This document shows, piece by piece, positions 1 through 7,912 of a DNA stretch of 11,157 nt. The notes below the pieces were generated by a model, which was not told the origin of the DNA, searched no databases, and was given only the letters and a program-made list of their open reading frames with translations. The position numbers and the translations under genes were made by a program. The DNA comes from CAZKCK01 sp964552325 (GTDB lineage Bacteria; Bacteroidota; Bacteroidia; Bacteroidales; TTA-H9): positions 1 to 11,157 of the forward strand of contig CAZKHA010000115.1 of the NCBI GenBank assembly GCA_964552325.1, in the 5' to 3' direction. Each line of letters opens with the position of its first letter. The first letter of the stretch is position 1.

Positions 1-1373
1 TGCGGAAAGCGCATGGTGGGGCCAAACGAAATCATATCCCAATGTGGATATGCTCCGCCAAGTATGCCACATTCCAGTCCGGCATGTATAGCTTTAATTT
101 CGGGAATCTTCCCAAAATGTGCTTGATAAACGCCTTGCATGGTAGTTAGAATAGCCGAATCGGGATTGGGTTTCCAGCCCGGGTATCCACCTACAAATTT
201 GCACTCTGCTCCTGCCAATTCAAATACACTTCCCATCATATCGGCTAAGTCATCTTTGGATGAATCGACTGAACTACGGAGCAAGCAACTGATAACTATT
301 TTGCCATCTTTCATTTTCACACTAGCCAAATTTGTGGAAGTCTCAACCAAACCGGGCATGGCATCACTCAATCGTATTACACCATTAGGGCAGGCATAGA
401 TTGCATTGATAAGCATGTATTGGGTATCCTTATCAATTACCGAAAGCGGAAGCTCGGCGGGTGCGCAGGTAAATGAGAAATTTGGTTCGGTAACCGAAAG
501 TTCCTTTTTATACACTCCGGCCATGTAATCGAGGCATTTGCCAAGTTTTTCGGAGTGGTTTTCGGGCACGAGAACGATAGCCCAAGCTTCACGCGGAATG
601 GCATTGCGCAGGCTTCCTCCATCAACAAAGGCAATTCGTAGGCGATGCTCTTTTTGGGCATGTTTTAAAAACCTGAACAAAATCTTGTTGGCATTGCCTC
701 GGCCAAGGTTAATATCAAGCCCTGAGTGTCCACCCTTTAGGCCTGAAACGCTCAGTTTAAAAGCTTTCATACCGCCCGGCACAGCCTCTTCGTTAAACTC
801 AAAAGTAAACACACCGTCTAAGCCGCCAGCACAGCCCACATATAACTCGCCTTCGTCTTCCGAGTCGAGGTTAAGAAGGATGTCGCCTTGTAATAATCCG
901 GCTTTTAGCCCTTCGGCGCCAGTCATCCCAGTTTCCTCATCGCAGGTAAACAAGGCTTCGATGGGGCCGTGAGGAATATCCTTTGATTCGAGAATGGCCA
1001 TGGCAGAAGCTACACCCATTCCATTATCGGCGCCCAAGGTGGTTCCGTTCGCTTTCACCCAATCGCCATCAATATAGGCCTCAATGGGGTCGGTTACAAA
1101 GTCGTGAACCTTGTCGCTATTCTTTTGGGGAACCATATCCAAATGGCCCTGCAATACAATTCCTTTGCGATTTTCGAGGCCAGGAGTGGCAGGCTTGCGG
1201 ATGATTACATTGCCAACTTCGTCTTTAATGGTTTCAAGGCCAAGGCTTTTTCCGAAGTTTACCATAAATTCCTGAATCCGTTCCTCGTGTTTAGAGGGGC
1301 GTGGAATCTGGGTGAGGCTGTGGAAGTGTTTCCAAAGCTCCTTGGGTTCAAGGTTCGAGATGTTCTTATTCAT
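1..1373 (-). CDS. pepD: Aminoacyl-histidine dipeptidase (PepD, peptidase M20 family), C-terminus cut by window edge
   Basis: Cytosolic di-zinc aminopeptidase that hydrolyses Xaa-His dipeptides such as carnosine. Translating the minus strand from ATG at 1373 gives an open frame of 457 full codons that runs off the left edge. The M20 metal site is visible in order: HLDMVPQ with zinc ligand H77 and activating D79, the bridging Asp in GADNG (D116), the Glu pair in CDEETG (E146 as general base, E147 as ligand), and D170 in NLDSEDEG. The last full residues are GPTMRFP followed by an incomplete CA codon. In PepD this is where the final zinc-binding His of HSPDE falls, so about 30 residues are missing by comparison with the roughly 485-residue E. 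coli enzyme. Family assignment is secure. The start fits the family's usual N-terminus (LEPKELWKHF) and lies 45 bases after a -7 box. It points the same way as rsmG but has its own promoter. Confidence 0.95.
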   Translation of the reverse strand, partial: MNKNISNLEPKELWKHFHSLTQIPRPSKHEERIQEFMVNFGKSLGLETIKDEVGNVIIRKPATPGLENRKGIVLQGHLDMVPQKNSDKVHDFVTDPIEAYIDGDWVKANGTTLGADNGMGVASAMAILESKDIPHGPIEALFTCDEETGMTGAEGLKAGLLQGDILLNLDSEDEGELYVGCAGGLDGVFTFEFNEEAVPGGMKAFKLSVSGLKGGHSGLDINLGRGNANKILFRFLKHAQKEHRLRIAFVDGGSLRNAIPREAWAIVLVPENHSEKLGKCLDYMAGVYKKELSVTEPNFSFTCAPAELPLSVIDKDTQYMLINAIYACPNGVIRLSDAMPGLVETSTNLASVKMKDGKIVISCLLRSSVDSSKDDLADMMGSVFELAGAECKFVGGYPGWKPNPDSAILTTMQGVYQAHFGKIPEIKAIHAGLECGILGGAYPHWDMISFGPTMRFP

Positions 1374-1418
1374 TGGTTGATTATTTAAGTAGTAAAAATG
1401 TTTACAAAAGCATGTATG

Positions 1419-1426
1419 CAAAAGTA
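1419..1426 (-). promoter_or_regulatory. Predicted -7 box (TACTTTTG) of the pepD promoter
   Basis: On the minus strand this reads TACTTTTG, an exact match to the Bacteroidota primary-sigma -7 consensus TAnnTTTG, 45 bases before the pepD start codon. No TTG was found at the usual 17-23 base spacing upstream, so the -33 element is weak or absent. The call rests on motif and position only. Confidence 0.55.
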
Positions 1427-1470
1427 TAAAATATAGCTGGAGGTAAGCTGTATTGTAACGGATTTTATAC
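1424..1470. repeat. 9-bp inverted repeat at the pepD promoter, possible operator
   Basis: GTATAAAAT (1424-1432) and ATTTTATAC (1462-1470) are perfect 9-bp inverted arms separated by 29 bases. Inside, ATAGCT and AGCT(g)TAT form a second, imperfect dyad around GGAGGTA. The left arm overlaps the predicted pepD -7 box by three bases, so a protein bound here could affect transcription. AT-rich dyads of this length can also arise by chance, and the regulatory role is inference. Confidence 0.35.
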
Positions 1471-1545
1471 GATAAGCTTGCACACCGCGCTAGAGCACCC
1501 ATGTAATTAAGAATGCTTTACGTCTTCAAGCTGCTTAAAAGTATA

Positions 1546-1571
1546 TAAATAAGGTATTTGCGACTTATTTA
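1546..1571 (-). terminator. AT-rich hairpin downstream of rsmG, possible weak terminator
   Basis: Perfect 8-bp arms TAAATAAG (1546-1553) and CTTATTTA (1564-1571) enclose a 10-base loop and begin 28 bases past the rsmG stop. The stem has only one G-C pair, and the transcript after it (TATACTTTTAAG) has only a four-T run, so it falls short of a strong intrinsic terminator. Position after rsmG and before the pepD promoter is the main support. Confidence 0.3.
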
Positions 1572-1598
1572 ACCCTACGCCCAAAGAGGTTTTGAATC

Positions 1599-2216
1599 CT
1601 AGTAGATATGCACGATTTTCTTGGTCTCGAAGAACTCCTCAAAGAAGTAGTTGCTTAAGTAATAGGTATGCGAACGGCGTTCGATGCGGTTAACTTCTGA
1701 CTCGGTCTCGCCCCCTTTCAGGTATAAAATACCGTTGTGCAGGTAGTTTATTTCATCGCGCCGAATGTTTGTTTTTACCCATTCATAAAACTCTGGAAGG
1801 CTTGTTACAGCGCGACTTACTACAAAGTCAAACTTCTGCTTTAGGCTTTCGGCCCTTGCCTGATAAGCCTCCACATTGGCAAGCCCCAAAGTTTGGGCAA
1901 TAGCTTCCACAACCTTTATTTTCTTTCCAATAGAGTCGATAAGCGTGAATTGAACTTCAGGGAAAAAGATGGCTAACGGAATCCCTGGAAAGCCTCCTCC
2001 CGTACCCACATCCAGCACGTAGGTGCTAGGCTTAAAACGGATTATACGTGCAATGCCAAGCGAATGCAGTACATGTCGCTCGTACAAATGGTCAATGTCT
2101 TTACGTGACACCACGTTTATTTTCGCGTTCCATTCTTCGTACAAGGGTCCCAACATCCTAAACTGTTCCATTTGTTCGGGACTAAGGTTTGGGAAGTATT
2201 TCTGAATGATTTCCAT
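1599..2216 (-). CDS. rsmG: 16S rRNA (guanine527-N7)-methyltransferase RsmG (GidB)
   Basis: SAM-dependent Rossmann-fold enzyme that makes m7G527 in the 530 loop of 16S rRNA; loss of this mark gives low-level streptomycin resistance in several bacteria (established knowledge). The 205-residue product has the usual family length. Visible motifs are NVVSRKD (34-40) and LYERHVLHSL (44-53), the SAM-binding loop DVGTGGGFPGIP (69-80), the acidic end of strand 2 at LID (D94), SRAVTSLPE (134-142) matching the family's catalytic-region motif, and YLKGG (165-169). ATG at 2214-2216 fits the expected N-terminus, with no in-frame upstream alternative that improves the match. An exact -7 box lies 49 bases upstream. 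The gene is divergent from the glucosaminidase gene and not coupled to pepD, which starts 225 bases downstream behind its own promoter. Confidence 0.96.
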   Translation of the reverse strand: MEIIQKYFPNLSPEQMEQFRMLGPLYEEWNAKINVVSRKDIDHLYERHVLHSLGIARIIRFKPSTYVLDVGTGGGFPGIPLAIFFPEVQFTLIDSIGKKIKVVEAIAQTLGLANVEAYQARAESLKQKFDFVVSRAVTSLPEFYEWVKTNIRRDEINYLHNGILYLKGGETESEVNRIERRSHTYYLSNYFFEEFFETKKIVHIY

Positions 2217-2265
2217 GCGTGTGGTTGAATGCTGCGATAAGCTGTGTTGGTGGAACTTTGGGGTG

Positions 2266-2273
2266 CAAAAGTA
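2266..2273 (-). promoter_or_regulatory. Predicted -7 box (TACTTTTG) of the rsmG promoter
   Basis: Minus-strand TACTTTTG matches TAnnTTTG exactly and is identical to the box before pepD. It lies 49 bases before the rsmG start, inside the 191-base divergent gap shared with the glucosaminidase gene. No -33 TTG at 17-23 bases is evident. Confidence 0.5.
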
Positions 2274-2407
2274 GGAAAATTCTGCCTGTTGATTCCGGTG
2301 GAATAGCCCAAAACATACAATATTTATATCTTTATGGCGTATTGTTAGCCTTAGTTATGCGATTTTTTTTGTTGATTTCGGCTACACACAAACCCTATTT
2401 TTATACC

Positions 2408-3388
2408 ATGAAGCAATTGATTTTGGGCTTATTGATACTATTTGCAGGCCTTAGCTCAAAAGGTCAAGCCGATTCGTACTGGGTTCGCAAAATGCAGTAT
2501 ATTAAAGACTATAAAGAATTGGCTATCGACGAAATGAAACGTTATAAGGTGCCAGCCAGCATAACCTTGGCTCAAGGCATTATTGAAACCGATGCAGGGA
2601 AAAGCCTACTGGCTAGGGTCGCCAATAACCATTTTGGCATAAAATGCCATAAAGAATGGACAGGAAAAACCTTTCACCAAGACGATGATGCAAAAAATGA
2701 GTGCTTTAGAAGTTATGGCTCGGTCGAAGAATCGTATCGAGACCACTCTTTGTTTCTTACCACACGCCAACGTTACCAGAACTTATTCACCTTAAGCATA
2801 ACCGATTATAAGGCTTGGGCCTATGGGTTAAAGGCAGCAGGCTATGCTACCAACCCGGCATATCCCGAAAAGCTAATCAAAATTATTGAAGAACATCAAT
2901 TGATGCGATTTGACGACCCCATGTACATTGAAACCAATTCGAACCAAAACGCCATCGTATCAACCACTGCTGACACCATTATGGCATATCTTGAACAGCC
3001 CGAAGAAACTCATTTGCTTGAATATGGCCCCGACGAACGCCCTGTGTATGAAACCAATGGCAAAAAATACATTATCTATTCAAAATACGACACTCCCGCC
3101 CGCATAGCCCAGTTGTACGATTTGTTTTCGTGGCAACTAAATGAGTTTAACGACCTGCCCGAAGATGCCCAAATACTGCCCGGTGAGATAGTGTACCTGC
3201 AACGAAAGGCACGTAAAGGCGAACAAGATTTTTATACCGTAAAACCGGGAGAAACGATGCGAAGCATTTCGCAAAAGCTTGGAATACGGATAAATAAGCT
3301 ATACTACCGCAATCGCTTAAAAGATGGGGAAAACCCAAAAGAAGGCACAACACTTTGGCTGCGCAAACGCAAGCCGTCGTCAAACTAA
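2408..3388 (+). CDS. Secreted N-acetylglucosaminidase (GH73/FlgJ-like) with LysM domains
   Basis: Predicted peptidoglycan hydrolase of 326 residues that cleaves glycan strands in the periplasm. Residues 1-21 look like a type I signal peptide: MK, a hydrophobic run LILGLLILFAGL, then a GQA cleavage site; there is no lipobox Cys. Residues about 45-168 are the glucosaminidase domain, with the probable catalytic E60 in AQGIIETDAGKS, then NNHFGIKC (73-80), CFRSYGSVEESYRDHSLFL (99-117), and the YATNPAYPEKLIKIIEE region. A degenerate LysM module spans about 219-265 (ending LPGEIVYL) and a clear LysM spans about 276-319 (YTVKPGETMRSISQKLGI). The frame stays open upstream to 2219, but the start at 2408 places the signal peptide at the N-terminus; an ATG at 2357 would bury it. 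The best upstream promoter candidate is TATCTTTA at 2327-2334, one mismatch from consensus and therefore not called. It ends 23 bases from the convergent gene. Confidence 0.9.
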   Translation: MKQLILGLLILFAGLSSKGQADSYWVRKMQYIKDYKELAIDEMKRYKVPASITLAQGIIETDAGKSLLARVANNHFGIKCHKEWTGKTFHQDDDAKNECFRSYGSVEESYRDHSLFLTTRQRYQNLFTLSITDYKAWAYGLKAAGYATNPAYPEKLIKIIEEHQLMRFDDPMYIETNSNQNAIVSTTADTIMAYLEQPEETHLLEYGPDERPVYETNGKKYIIYSKYDTPARIAQLYDLFSWQLNEFNDLPEDAQILPGEIVYLQRKARKGEQDFYTVKPGETMRSISQKLGIRINKLYYRNRLKDGENPKEGTTLWLRKRKPSSN

Positions 3389-3411
3389 TCAGTCTGTAGC
3401 ATGGAATAAAA

Positions 3412-6219
3412 TTACTCTTCGCCTGGGGACGTGTTGGTTAACTCATAGCAAATCAAAGCCGATTTATACCCTACCACAAGCAAAGGCGCTTCTTTCTTGC
3501 TTTGGTTAATTTGTGCAAAGGGCGTACTTGCTACTAAAGGTTGTTCTAAAAACATGCCTTCGCGGCTTAAGACATAAAGCTGATTCGTGCTTTGCGAAAA
3601 AACGCTTATCAGGTTGCCAATTCCCGGATATTTGATCATGACGGGAGCGTGGCGAATGGTTTTGCTAAACTGGTGTTGCAAAAGCACTTTTCGAAGCTTA
3701 TCGTAAACAACCAAGGAGGTTCCATCCAAATAGATAAAATCAGGTTGATTGTTGCCATCAAAGTCGTCGTAAACAAAGAAGTGGTTTTTGCTAAAGTTGT
3801 CAAAAACTGTTTTTTCAACGGGGCCTTTGGCCGAAATATAGACCAAATTGCCCTTGTTATCGGTGGTTAAGAGCAAACTTTTCTTGTTGGTTTCGTTAAT
3901 ATAAAACTCTGAATTGGCAGCATTTGTAAATGAATCGCCCGTACTAAGCCTTACCTCTCCTTTGAGATTGGTAATTAGCACTTTGCCATTTTTCTGTGGG
4001 ATGATGATGTGTGTTCCGTCTTTGGCTCCAAGAAACCTGATTGATTGAACAACAACATCATTTGCCTTAGGCTTTAACCAGCTTTTAACACTTTTCCCAT
4101 TCATATCCAGGCAATAAATGCTATTGCTTTCGCCAGCATAGAAAACCCTGCTCTCGCTCCCCTTTTCTGGATGATAAACAGAAATTCCATTGGTAGCTTT
4201 TTCGCTCAGGCTAATCGGAAAGCCCTTTGCAGGCTTGCCTTCAAAATTGTATTGGTGAATACTTGTTTGGGTACTGAATAAGAAAGACCCTGCTTTACCG
4301 GCGAACAGCTCGCTTACTGGAAGCTCCTTTAAGCTGAGCCTATGCTCAATCTCTCCATCCATGTTTACAATATACATAGTTGCCTCTTTATCAAAGGCTA
4401 CAATAATTCCATTGCTTTTAGTATTCCCGGGTATAAACCATGGCTTGCCCACTATGGGTGCATCAAGCACGGTCATCCATTGAGCGCCCGGAATAGAGTC
4501 GGTCATTTTTTCGGCAGGTTCTGTTACAAGGTATTCATTTGTAATAGAATCCGCTTCTTCGGGTGCAATTTCGGGAAGACTAGGGTTTGCTGTTAAACTG
4601 GTAAAAACCTCTTTGTTCTGTACCAGCATGGTAGTATAAATCAAATCCCCACCTCCCGAAAACTGAAGGGCAATCCCTTCTAACTCATCCAAGGCAGGAA
4701 GGTTGCTGTCGAATTTGCCTGCGGTTTCATCTTTAAAAAAGAAATGGTGGAATGAAGATGCACGAGACGGATTGTAATACAGCAAGATATTTGATTTTTG
4801 GGAAAGGTTACGGCTCAGCCCTTCAAAGCCCTTATCGTTTACCAAGGTGTTTCCCGAAATATAGTTTACAACAAATTTGTTGAGATTTTCGGGTGAGGGG
4901 CAAAAAATAAAGTATTCGCCTACTGCATAATAGTAAGTGGTATCGAACTCAGGAAACACGTTGAATAAAAACCGGTCGAAAAACTTACTGAACCCTGTTT
5001 TCTTGAGTTCCTTGTCTTGAATAGTAATGGCTTTAGATGTTTCGTCGGCAAGGGTTTCATCAAGCATGCGATCTAGCTTTTCAGGTGCAAGGGTATGGAT
5101 GATAACAAAGGAATTGGCGGCAGCGGTGCTCATTTCTCCATTTACCAAGGCCACGGCTATCTCGCTAATAGCAGCTTCTTTTAGGTTTTCGGCAGTTGAA
5201 ACGTCAAGCAGTTTTGTTTTAGTGGGGGTATTATCGATTGTTTGTGAAAGATAATTGTTGTAATTACTCACAAACGAACCAAAATCTTTGAAGCACAAAT
5301 AGATAAAACTAGCCGTTTGCGCTGGCAATAAATTGAGTGCCGTAGGAACCATCGGTTCTTGGTTCTTAAATAACTTTAAAAAATCGGAGCCGCTAGCCAA
5401 GGTATAGCCACCTAGCATAATCTTTTTTTGGCCCACGAATAAATCAAGCTGCGCCCAACGGGCAAAATTGCCTAATCTGCTAAAACCTGGAGAAAAGCCT
5501 TTAGCCGAAAACTCGTTCAGCACACCCGGGAACTTCGAAAAATGTATATACAAGTTGGCGTCAACATTTTTCCCTGCTAAGGAATTTAGCATTTTAAAGC
5601 CTTCATCTCCTTCTAAAAACCCTTCATTATCAGACTGTTTAATAGCATTGGCCAATAATTGCGCATTGTAGCTTGCCATAAACAGGCCACGGTATAAAGC
5701 ATACCAGAGCGTAACACCCGTGTTGCCGAACACTACCCTTCGGCAGGTAACCCCATTAAGCTCCTTTTCTTCGGCAAGCTTGGCTTGGCCGTATTTCTCT
5801 AGGATGTGTGAACCACCGATATTTAGAAAAGCAGGAGGCAATTCAAGCAGAAACAGGAATTCGTTCTCATTAGCTTTCGGATTGTGTAATGAGATAAGCA
5901 AGCGTTTGCCTTTAAGCATTTTATCGAGATCGCTGTGCTTACGAATGGCTGAGTCGATAATATGCACTGTATTGCCAAGCCTACGAAAGTTTTCGGTTTT
6001 TACCAGTGTTGCCCATATGGAGCTTTCGGTACTTAACTTCTTCCATACCCCACCCGGATCGTCAGTTATAAAAATGACCGAAGCATCAGCAGGAACGACT
6101 TCAATAGCTTGGCGTGAACTTGGGGATACGGCTTTATAAACAAAAAACAGAACACCGGCCAACAATGGTATGCCAGCTATCAGCAATAAAACAAGAGCGG
6201 TTTTGCTTTTTACCTTCAT
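3412..6219 (-). CDS. Membrane-anchored DUF3352-like protein with C-terminal beta-propeller, function unknown
   Basis: No gene name is recognised. The 935-residue product starts with a short basic N-terminus and one hydrophobic segment (about 8-30), suggesting an inner-membrane anchor with the rest in the periplasm; there is no lipobox. Residues about 40-290 and 295-490 resemble each other: each begins with a proline-containing strand (VVPADASVIFI at 41, LLPAQTASFIYL at 297), and each ends with a pattern of the type GLFMAS...GFL...GFKMLNSL...ANLYIHFS (178-228) against EYFIFC...NTL...GFEGLSRNL...SNILLYYN (435-483). This layout recalls DUF3352 proteins. Residues about 575-925 carry seven or eight repeats of a hydrophobic-Tyr strand followed by a Gly-containing turn (MYIVNMDGE 615, IHQYNFEGK 654, IYCLDMNGK 701, VLITNLKGE 747, LVYISAKGP 792, LYVLSREGM 881), as in quinoprotein-like propellers. 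DFDGNNQPD (819-827) looks like an FG-GAP-type calcium loop. It is monocistronic, with the window's best promoter upstream. Confidence 0.75.
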   Translation of the reverse strand: MKVKSKTALVLLLIAGIPLLAGVLFFVYKAVSPSSRQAIEVVPADASVIFITDDPGGVWKKLSTESSIWATLVKTENFRRLGNTVHIIDSAIRKHSDLDKMLKGKRLLISLHNPKANENEFLFLLELPPAFLNIGGSHILEKYGQAKLAEEKELNGVTCRRVVFGNTGVTLWYALYRGLFMASYNAQLLANAIKQSDNEGFLEGDEGFKMLNSLAGKNVDANLYIHFSKFPGVLNEFSAKGFSPGFSRLGNFARWAQLDLFVGQKKIMLGGYTLASGSDFLKLFKNQEPMVPTALNLLPAQTASFIYLCFKDFGSFVSNYNNYLSQTIDNTPTKTKLLDVSTAENLKEAAISEIAVALVNGEMSTAAANSFVIIHTLAPEKLDRMLDETLADETSKAITIQDKELKKTGFSKFFDRFLFNVFPEFDTTYYYAVGEYFIFCPSPENLNKFVVNYISGNTLVNDKGFEGLSRNLSQKSNILLYYNPSRASSFHHFFFKDETAGKFDSNLPALDELEGIALQFSGGGDLIYTTMLVQNKEVFTSLTANPSLPEIAPEEADSITNEYLVTEPAEKMTDSIPGAQWMTVLDAPIVGKPWFIPGNTKSNGIIVAFDKEATMYIVNMDGEIEHRLSLKELPVSELFAGKAGSFLFSTQTSIHQYNFEGKPAKGFPISLSEKATNGISVYHPEKGSESRVFYAGESNSIYCLDMNGKSVKSWLKPKANDVVVQSIRFLGAKDGTHIIIPQKNGKVLITNLKGEVRLSTGDSFTNAANSEFYINETNKKSLLLTTDNKGNLVYISAKGPVEKTVFDNFSKNHFFVYDDFDGNNQPDFIYLDGTSLVVYDKLRKVLLQHQFSKTIRHAPVMIKYPGIGNLISVFSQSTNQLYVLSREGMFLEQPLVASTPFAQINQSKKEAPLLVVGYKSALICYELTNTSPGEE

Positions 6220-6257
6220 AAGTTAACTGCCTCAGCAGTTTCGAACGTATTTTGGTG

Positions 6258-6285
6258 CAAATGTAATGTTTTTTATCATTCTCAA
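6258..6285 (-). promoter_or_regulatory. Bacteroidota-type promoter of the DUF3352/propeller gene
   Basis: On the minus strand, TTG (6283-6285) is followed by 17 bases and then TACATTTG (6258-6265). This fits TTG-N17-23-TAnnTTTG, the consensus for the primary sigma factor in this phylum. The -7 box lies 38 bases before the ATG at 6219. It is the only promoter in the window with both elements at standard spacing, so this gene is probably transcribed separately from the upstream rnhB unit. Confidence 0.7.
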
Positions 6286-6297
6286 GGGCTTTAGCCC
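6286..6297. repeat. GGGCTTTAGCCC near-palindrome between rnhB and the propeller gene
   Basis: A 5-bp G+C-rich stem (GGGCT/AGCCC) around TT lies 16 bases past the rnhB stop, abutting the -33 element of the next gene. With no T-run after it, it is a poor intrinsic terminator, though it could slow or mark the end of the rnhB transcript. It could also be one copy of a short dispersed intergenic repeat. Only one copy is present in this window. Confidence 0.3.
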
Positions 6298-6313
6298 AAT
6301 GGCCAACTATTAT

Positions 6314-6910
6314 TTAGAGCAGAAGCTTTAGTTGCTTTTTAACGACAAAACTCTTTCGATGGTAAGGTGTTAACCCAAATTGCCCCATTGCTTTGATGTG
6401 CGATTCAGTTCCATATCCCTTGTTTTGAGCCCAACCATATTCAGGGTATTGTTCATGCAATTGCAAAACAAAGGCATCACGATGGGTTTTTGCCAATACC
6501 GAAGCGGCAGCAATGCTGGCATAAGTGGCATCGCCTTTAACAATGCACTGGTGAGGAACCTGTTTAAACGCTTTAAAACGGTTGCCATCTACCAAAATAA
6601 AATCAGGTTGCTGAGTCAAGTTCTGCAATGCCAGATGCATGGCCTTAATGCTTGCGTTAAGGATGTTAATTTTATCTATTTCGTTTTCATCCACTTGCGC
6701 AACCGACCATGCAATAGCATGGCTTTCAATAATCAACCGCAATTCTTCGCGCTTGGCGGCAGTAAGTTTCTTTGAATCGTTAAGTTGAGGGTGGTAAAAG
6801 CCCAAGGGCAGGATTACTGCTGCGGCAAAAACTGGCCCAACCAGACAACCCCTTCCTGCTTCATCGCAACCAGCCTCGAACAGCGAATTAGAATAGCTTG
6901 ATAGTAACAT
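6314..6910 (-). CDS. rnhB: Ribonuclease HII (RnhB)
   Basis: Cytosolic metal-dependent endonuclease that cuts the RNA strand of RNA-DNA hybrids and starts removal of single ribonucleotides misincorporated in DNA. The 198-residue length is typical. All four catalytic acids are visible: D16 and E17 in GCDEAGRG, D108 in ILVDGN, and D127 in VKGDATYASIAAASVLAK. The GRG motif (19-21), which reads the ribonucleotide 2'-OH in this family, and Y130, which stacks at the RNA-DNA junction, are both present, as is NDSKKL (44-49). ATG at 6908-6910 starts one base after the TAG of the DUF6427-like gene, so translation is probably coupled and rnhB is the last gene of a three-gene transcript. No separate promoter was seen. 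Confidence 0.97.
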   Translation of the reverse strand: MLLSSYSNSLFEAGCDEAGRGCLVGPVFAAAVILPLGFYHPQLNDSKKLTAAKREELRLIIESHAIAWSVAQVDENEIDKINILNASIKAMHLALQNLTQQPDFILVDGNRFKAFKQVPHQCIVKGDATYASIAAASVLAKTHRDAFVLQLHEQYPEYGWAQNKGYGTESHIKAMGQFGLTPYHRKSFVVKKQLKLLL

Positions 6911-6911
6911 G

Positions 6912-7892
6912 CTACAAGATGCCTGTGTTTTGCAAAACTATGATTATCAACAATAGCCAAACCATTATCTCAGAGCCAAGGCTTTTTCGTTGACTTAAAA
7001 AATAGTACGAAATAAATGCTATAGCCGGAATGGTAAGCAGCGAAAGGTGAAACCAGTAATCAGCACCAGCAAACAAGAGGCTCAATAGCGAAAAAAAAGA
7101 AAACCATAGCATCGTCCAAGTTCGCTTTCTAAAACTAATAACACGTTCATTTTGAATAGCAAGCACCTTTCTAAAACCACTTAAAAAAAGAATGGAAATA
7201 AGAACAGACAGAATAATTTCGATGGTATTGGGAACTGGCACAACATTCCAGTTGATAAAAGGAACTGGAATATGGTTGGCGAAAAACTCCGGTAGCTTAT
7301 CGAACCAGAAATAGGCCATTAACACAAATAAGTAAGGAATTACATAACCAATAATAGATATTACCCACTCTCGCCATTTGAGTATGCCGTTGACCAAGAA
7401 ACTAAACCATATAAACAGCAAGTAAACCATGGCGGGTGGATATAGAATGGCCGCCAATGCTGCTATAAAAGAGGTGTTAAACACCAGCACAAAAGCATCT
7501 TCCTTATCATGCATCTTCATGGTGTTGATTAACACCAACAACAACAAAACAGTTGGTACAGTGGCCGGATTAAGAAAAAGCAAGCCTGGTGAATGGCTAA
7601 AGAATAAAATATATAAAAAGGCTGGCAACAGGGTGTACCTAGGGATATAATCGTTATTGGTAATGAAAAAGTTGAAGATAAGTGCCGACAGAATCAAGGC
7701 CAGCAGGGCCATGACCGAAGATACCGTAGCATCGGTTGCAAAAGCGTTTAAAAGGCTTTTCTGAATAACATATGAATCAAACACAGGCAATTTGGTTGGT
7801 TGATAAAACACGTTCAACCAAAGCAATCCAGTAATAGTTGTTAGAATAACCGCTTGAAAAGGCAAGCTTGATTTAAAAAGTCGTGTAAGCAT
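6912..7892 (-). CDS. Multi-pass inner-membrane protein, DUF6427-like
   Basis: Function unknown. From ATG at 7890-7892 the product has 326 residues and about ten hydrophobic segments (roughly 12-30, 58-78, 87-104, 109-123, 137-168 as two, 178-196, 224-240, 260-276, 282-299, 308-321). The order of features resembles DUF6427, a family largely confined to Bacteroidota: an opening MLTRLFKSSLPFQ, then the IFNFFITNN and YIPRYTLLPAFLYILFF region, then KEDAFVLVFNTSFIAALAAILYPP-type helices (split here at about 130-153). That link is from memory of the pattern and is moderately sure. The frame extends to ATG at 7955, but that start would overlap the upstream gene by 43 bases and add a polar stretch; 7892 follows a weak TAGGA and leaves a 20-base gap. 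It sits between the deacetylase-like gene and rnhB in one unit. No catalytic motif is seen. Confidence 0.8.
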   Translation of the reverse strand: MLTRLFKSSLPFQAVILTTITGLLWLNVFYQPTKLPVFDSYVIQKSLLNAFATDATVSSVMALLALILSALIFNFFITNNDYIPRYTLLPAFLYILFFSHSPGLLFLNPATVPTVLLLLVLINTMKMHDKEDAFVLVFNTSFIAALAAILYPPAMVYLLFIWFSFLVNGILKWREWVISIIGYVIPYLFVLMAYFWFDKLPEFFANHIPVPFINWNVVPVPNTIEIILSVLISILFLSGFRKVLAIQNERVISFRKRTWTMLWFSFFSLLSLLFAGADYWFHLSLLTIPAIAFISYYFLSQRKSLGSEIMVWLLLIIIVLQNTGIL

Positions 7893-7912
7893 TCCTATCT
7901 TTTGATTGTTTG

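Noticed and set aside
538..972. A 144-codon open frame on the plus strand.
   Set aside because: It lies opposite the well-supported pepD coding sequence, with no recognisable protein features, so it is an antisense shadow.
1470..1500. A tRNA-like string (CTAGAGCACC) in the gap between pepD and rsmG.
   Set aside because: No acceptor, anticodon or T-loop pairing was found around it on either strand.
2219..2407. An N-terminal extension of the glucosaminidase to 2219 or 2357.
   Set aside because: It would place the signal peptide internally; the ATG at 2408 puts it at the N-terminus.
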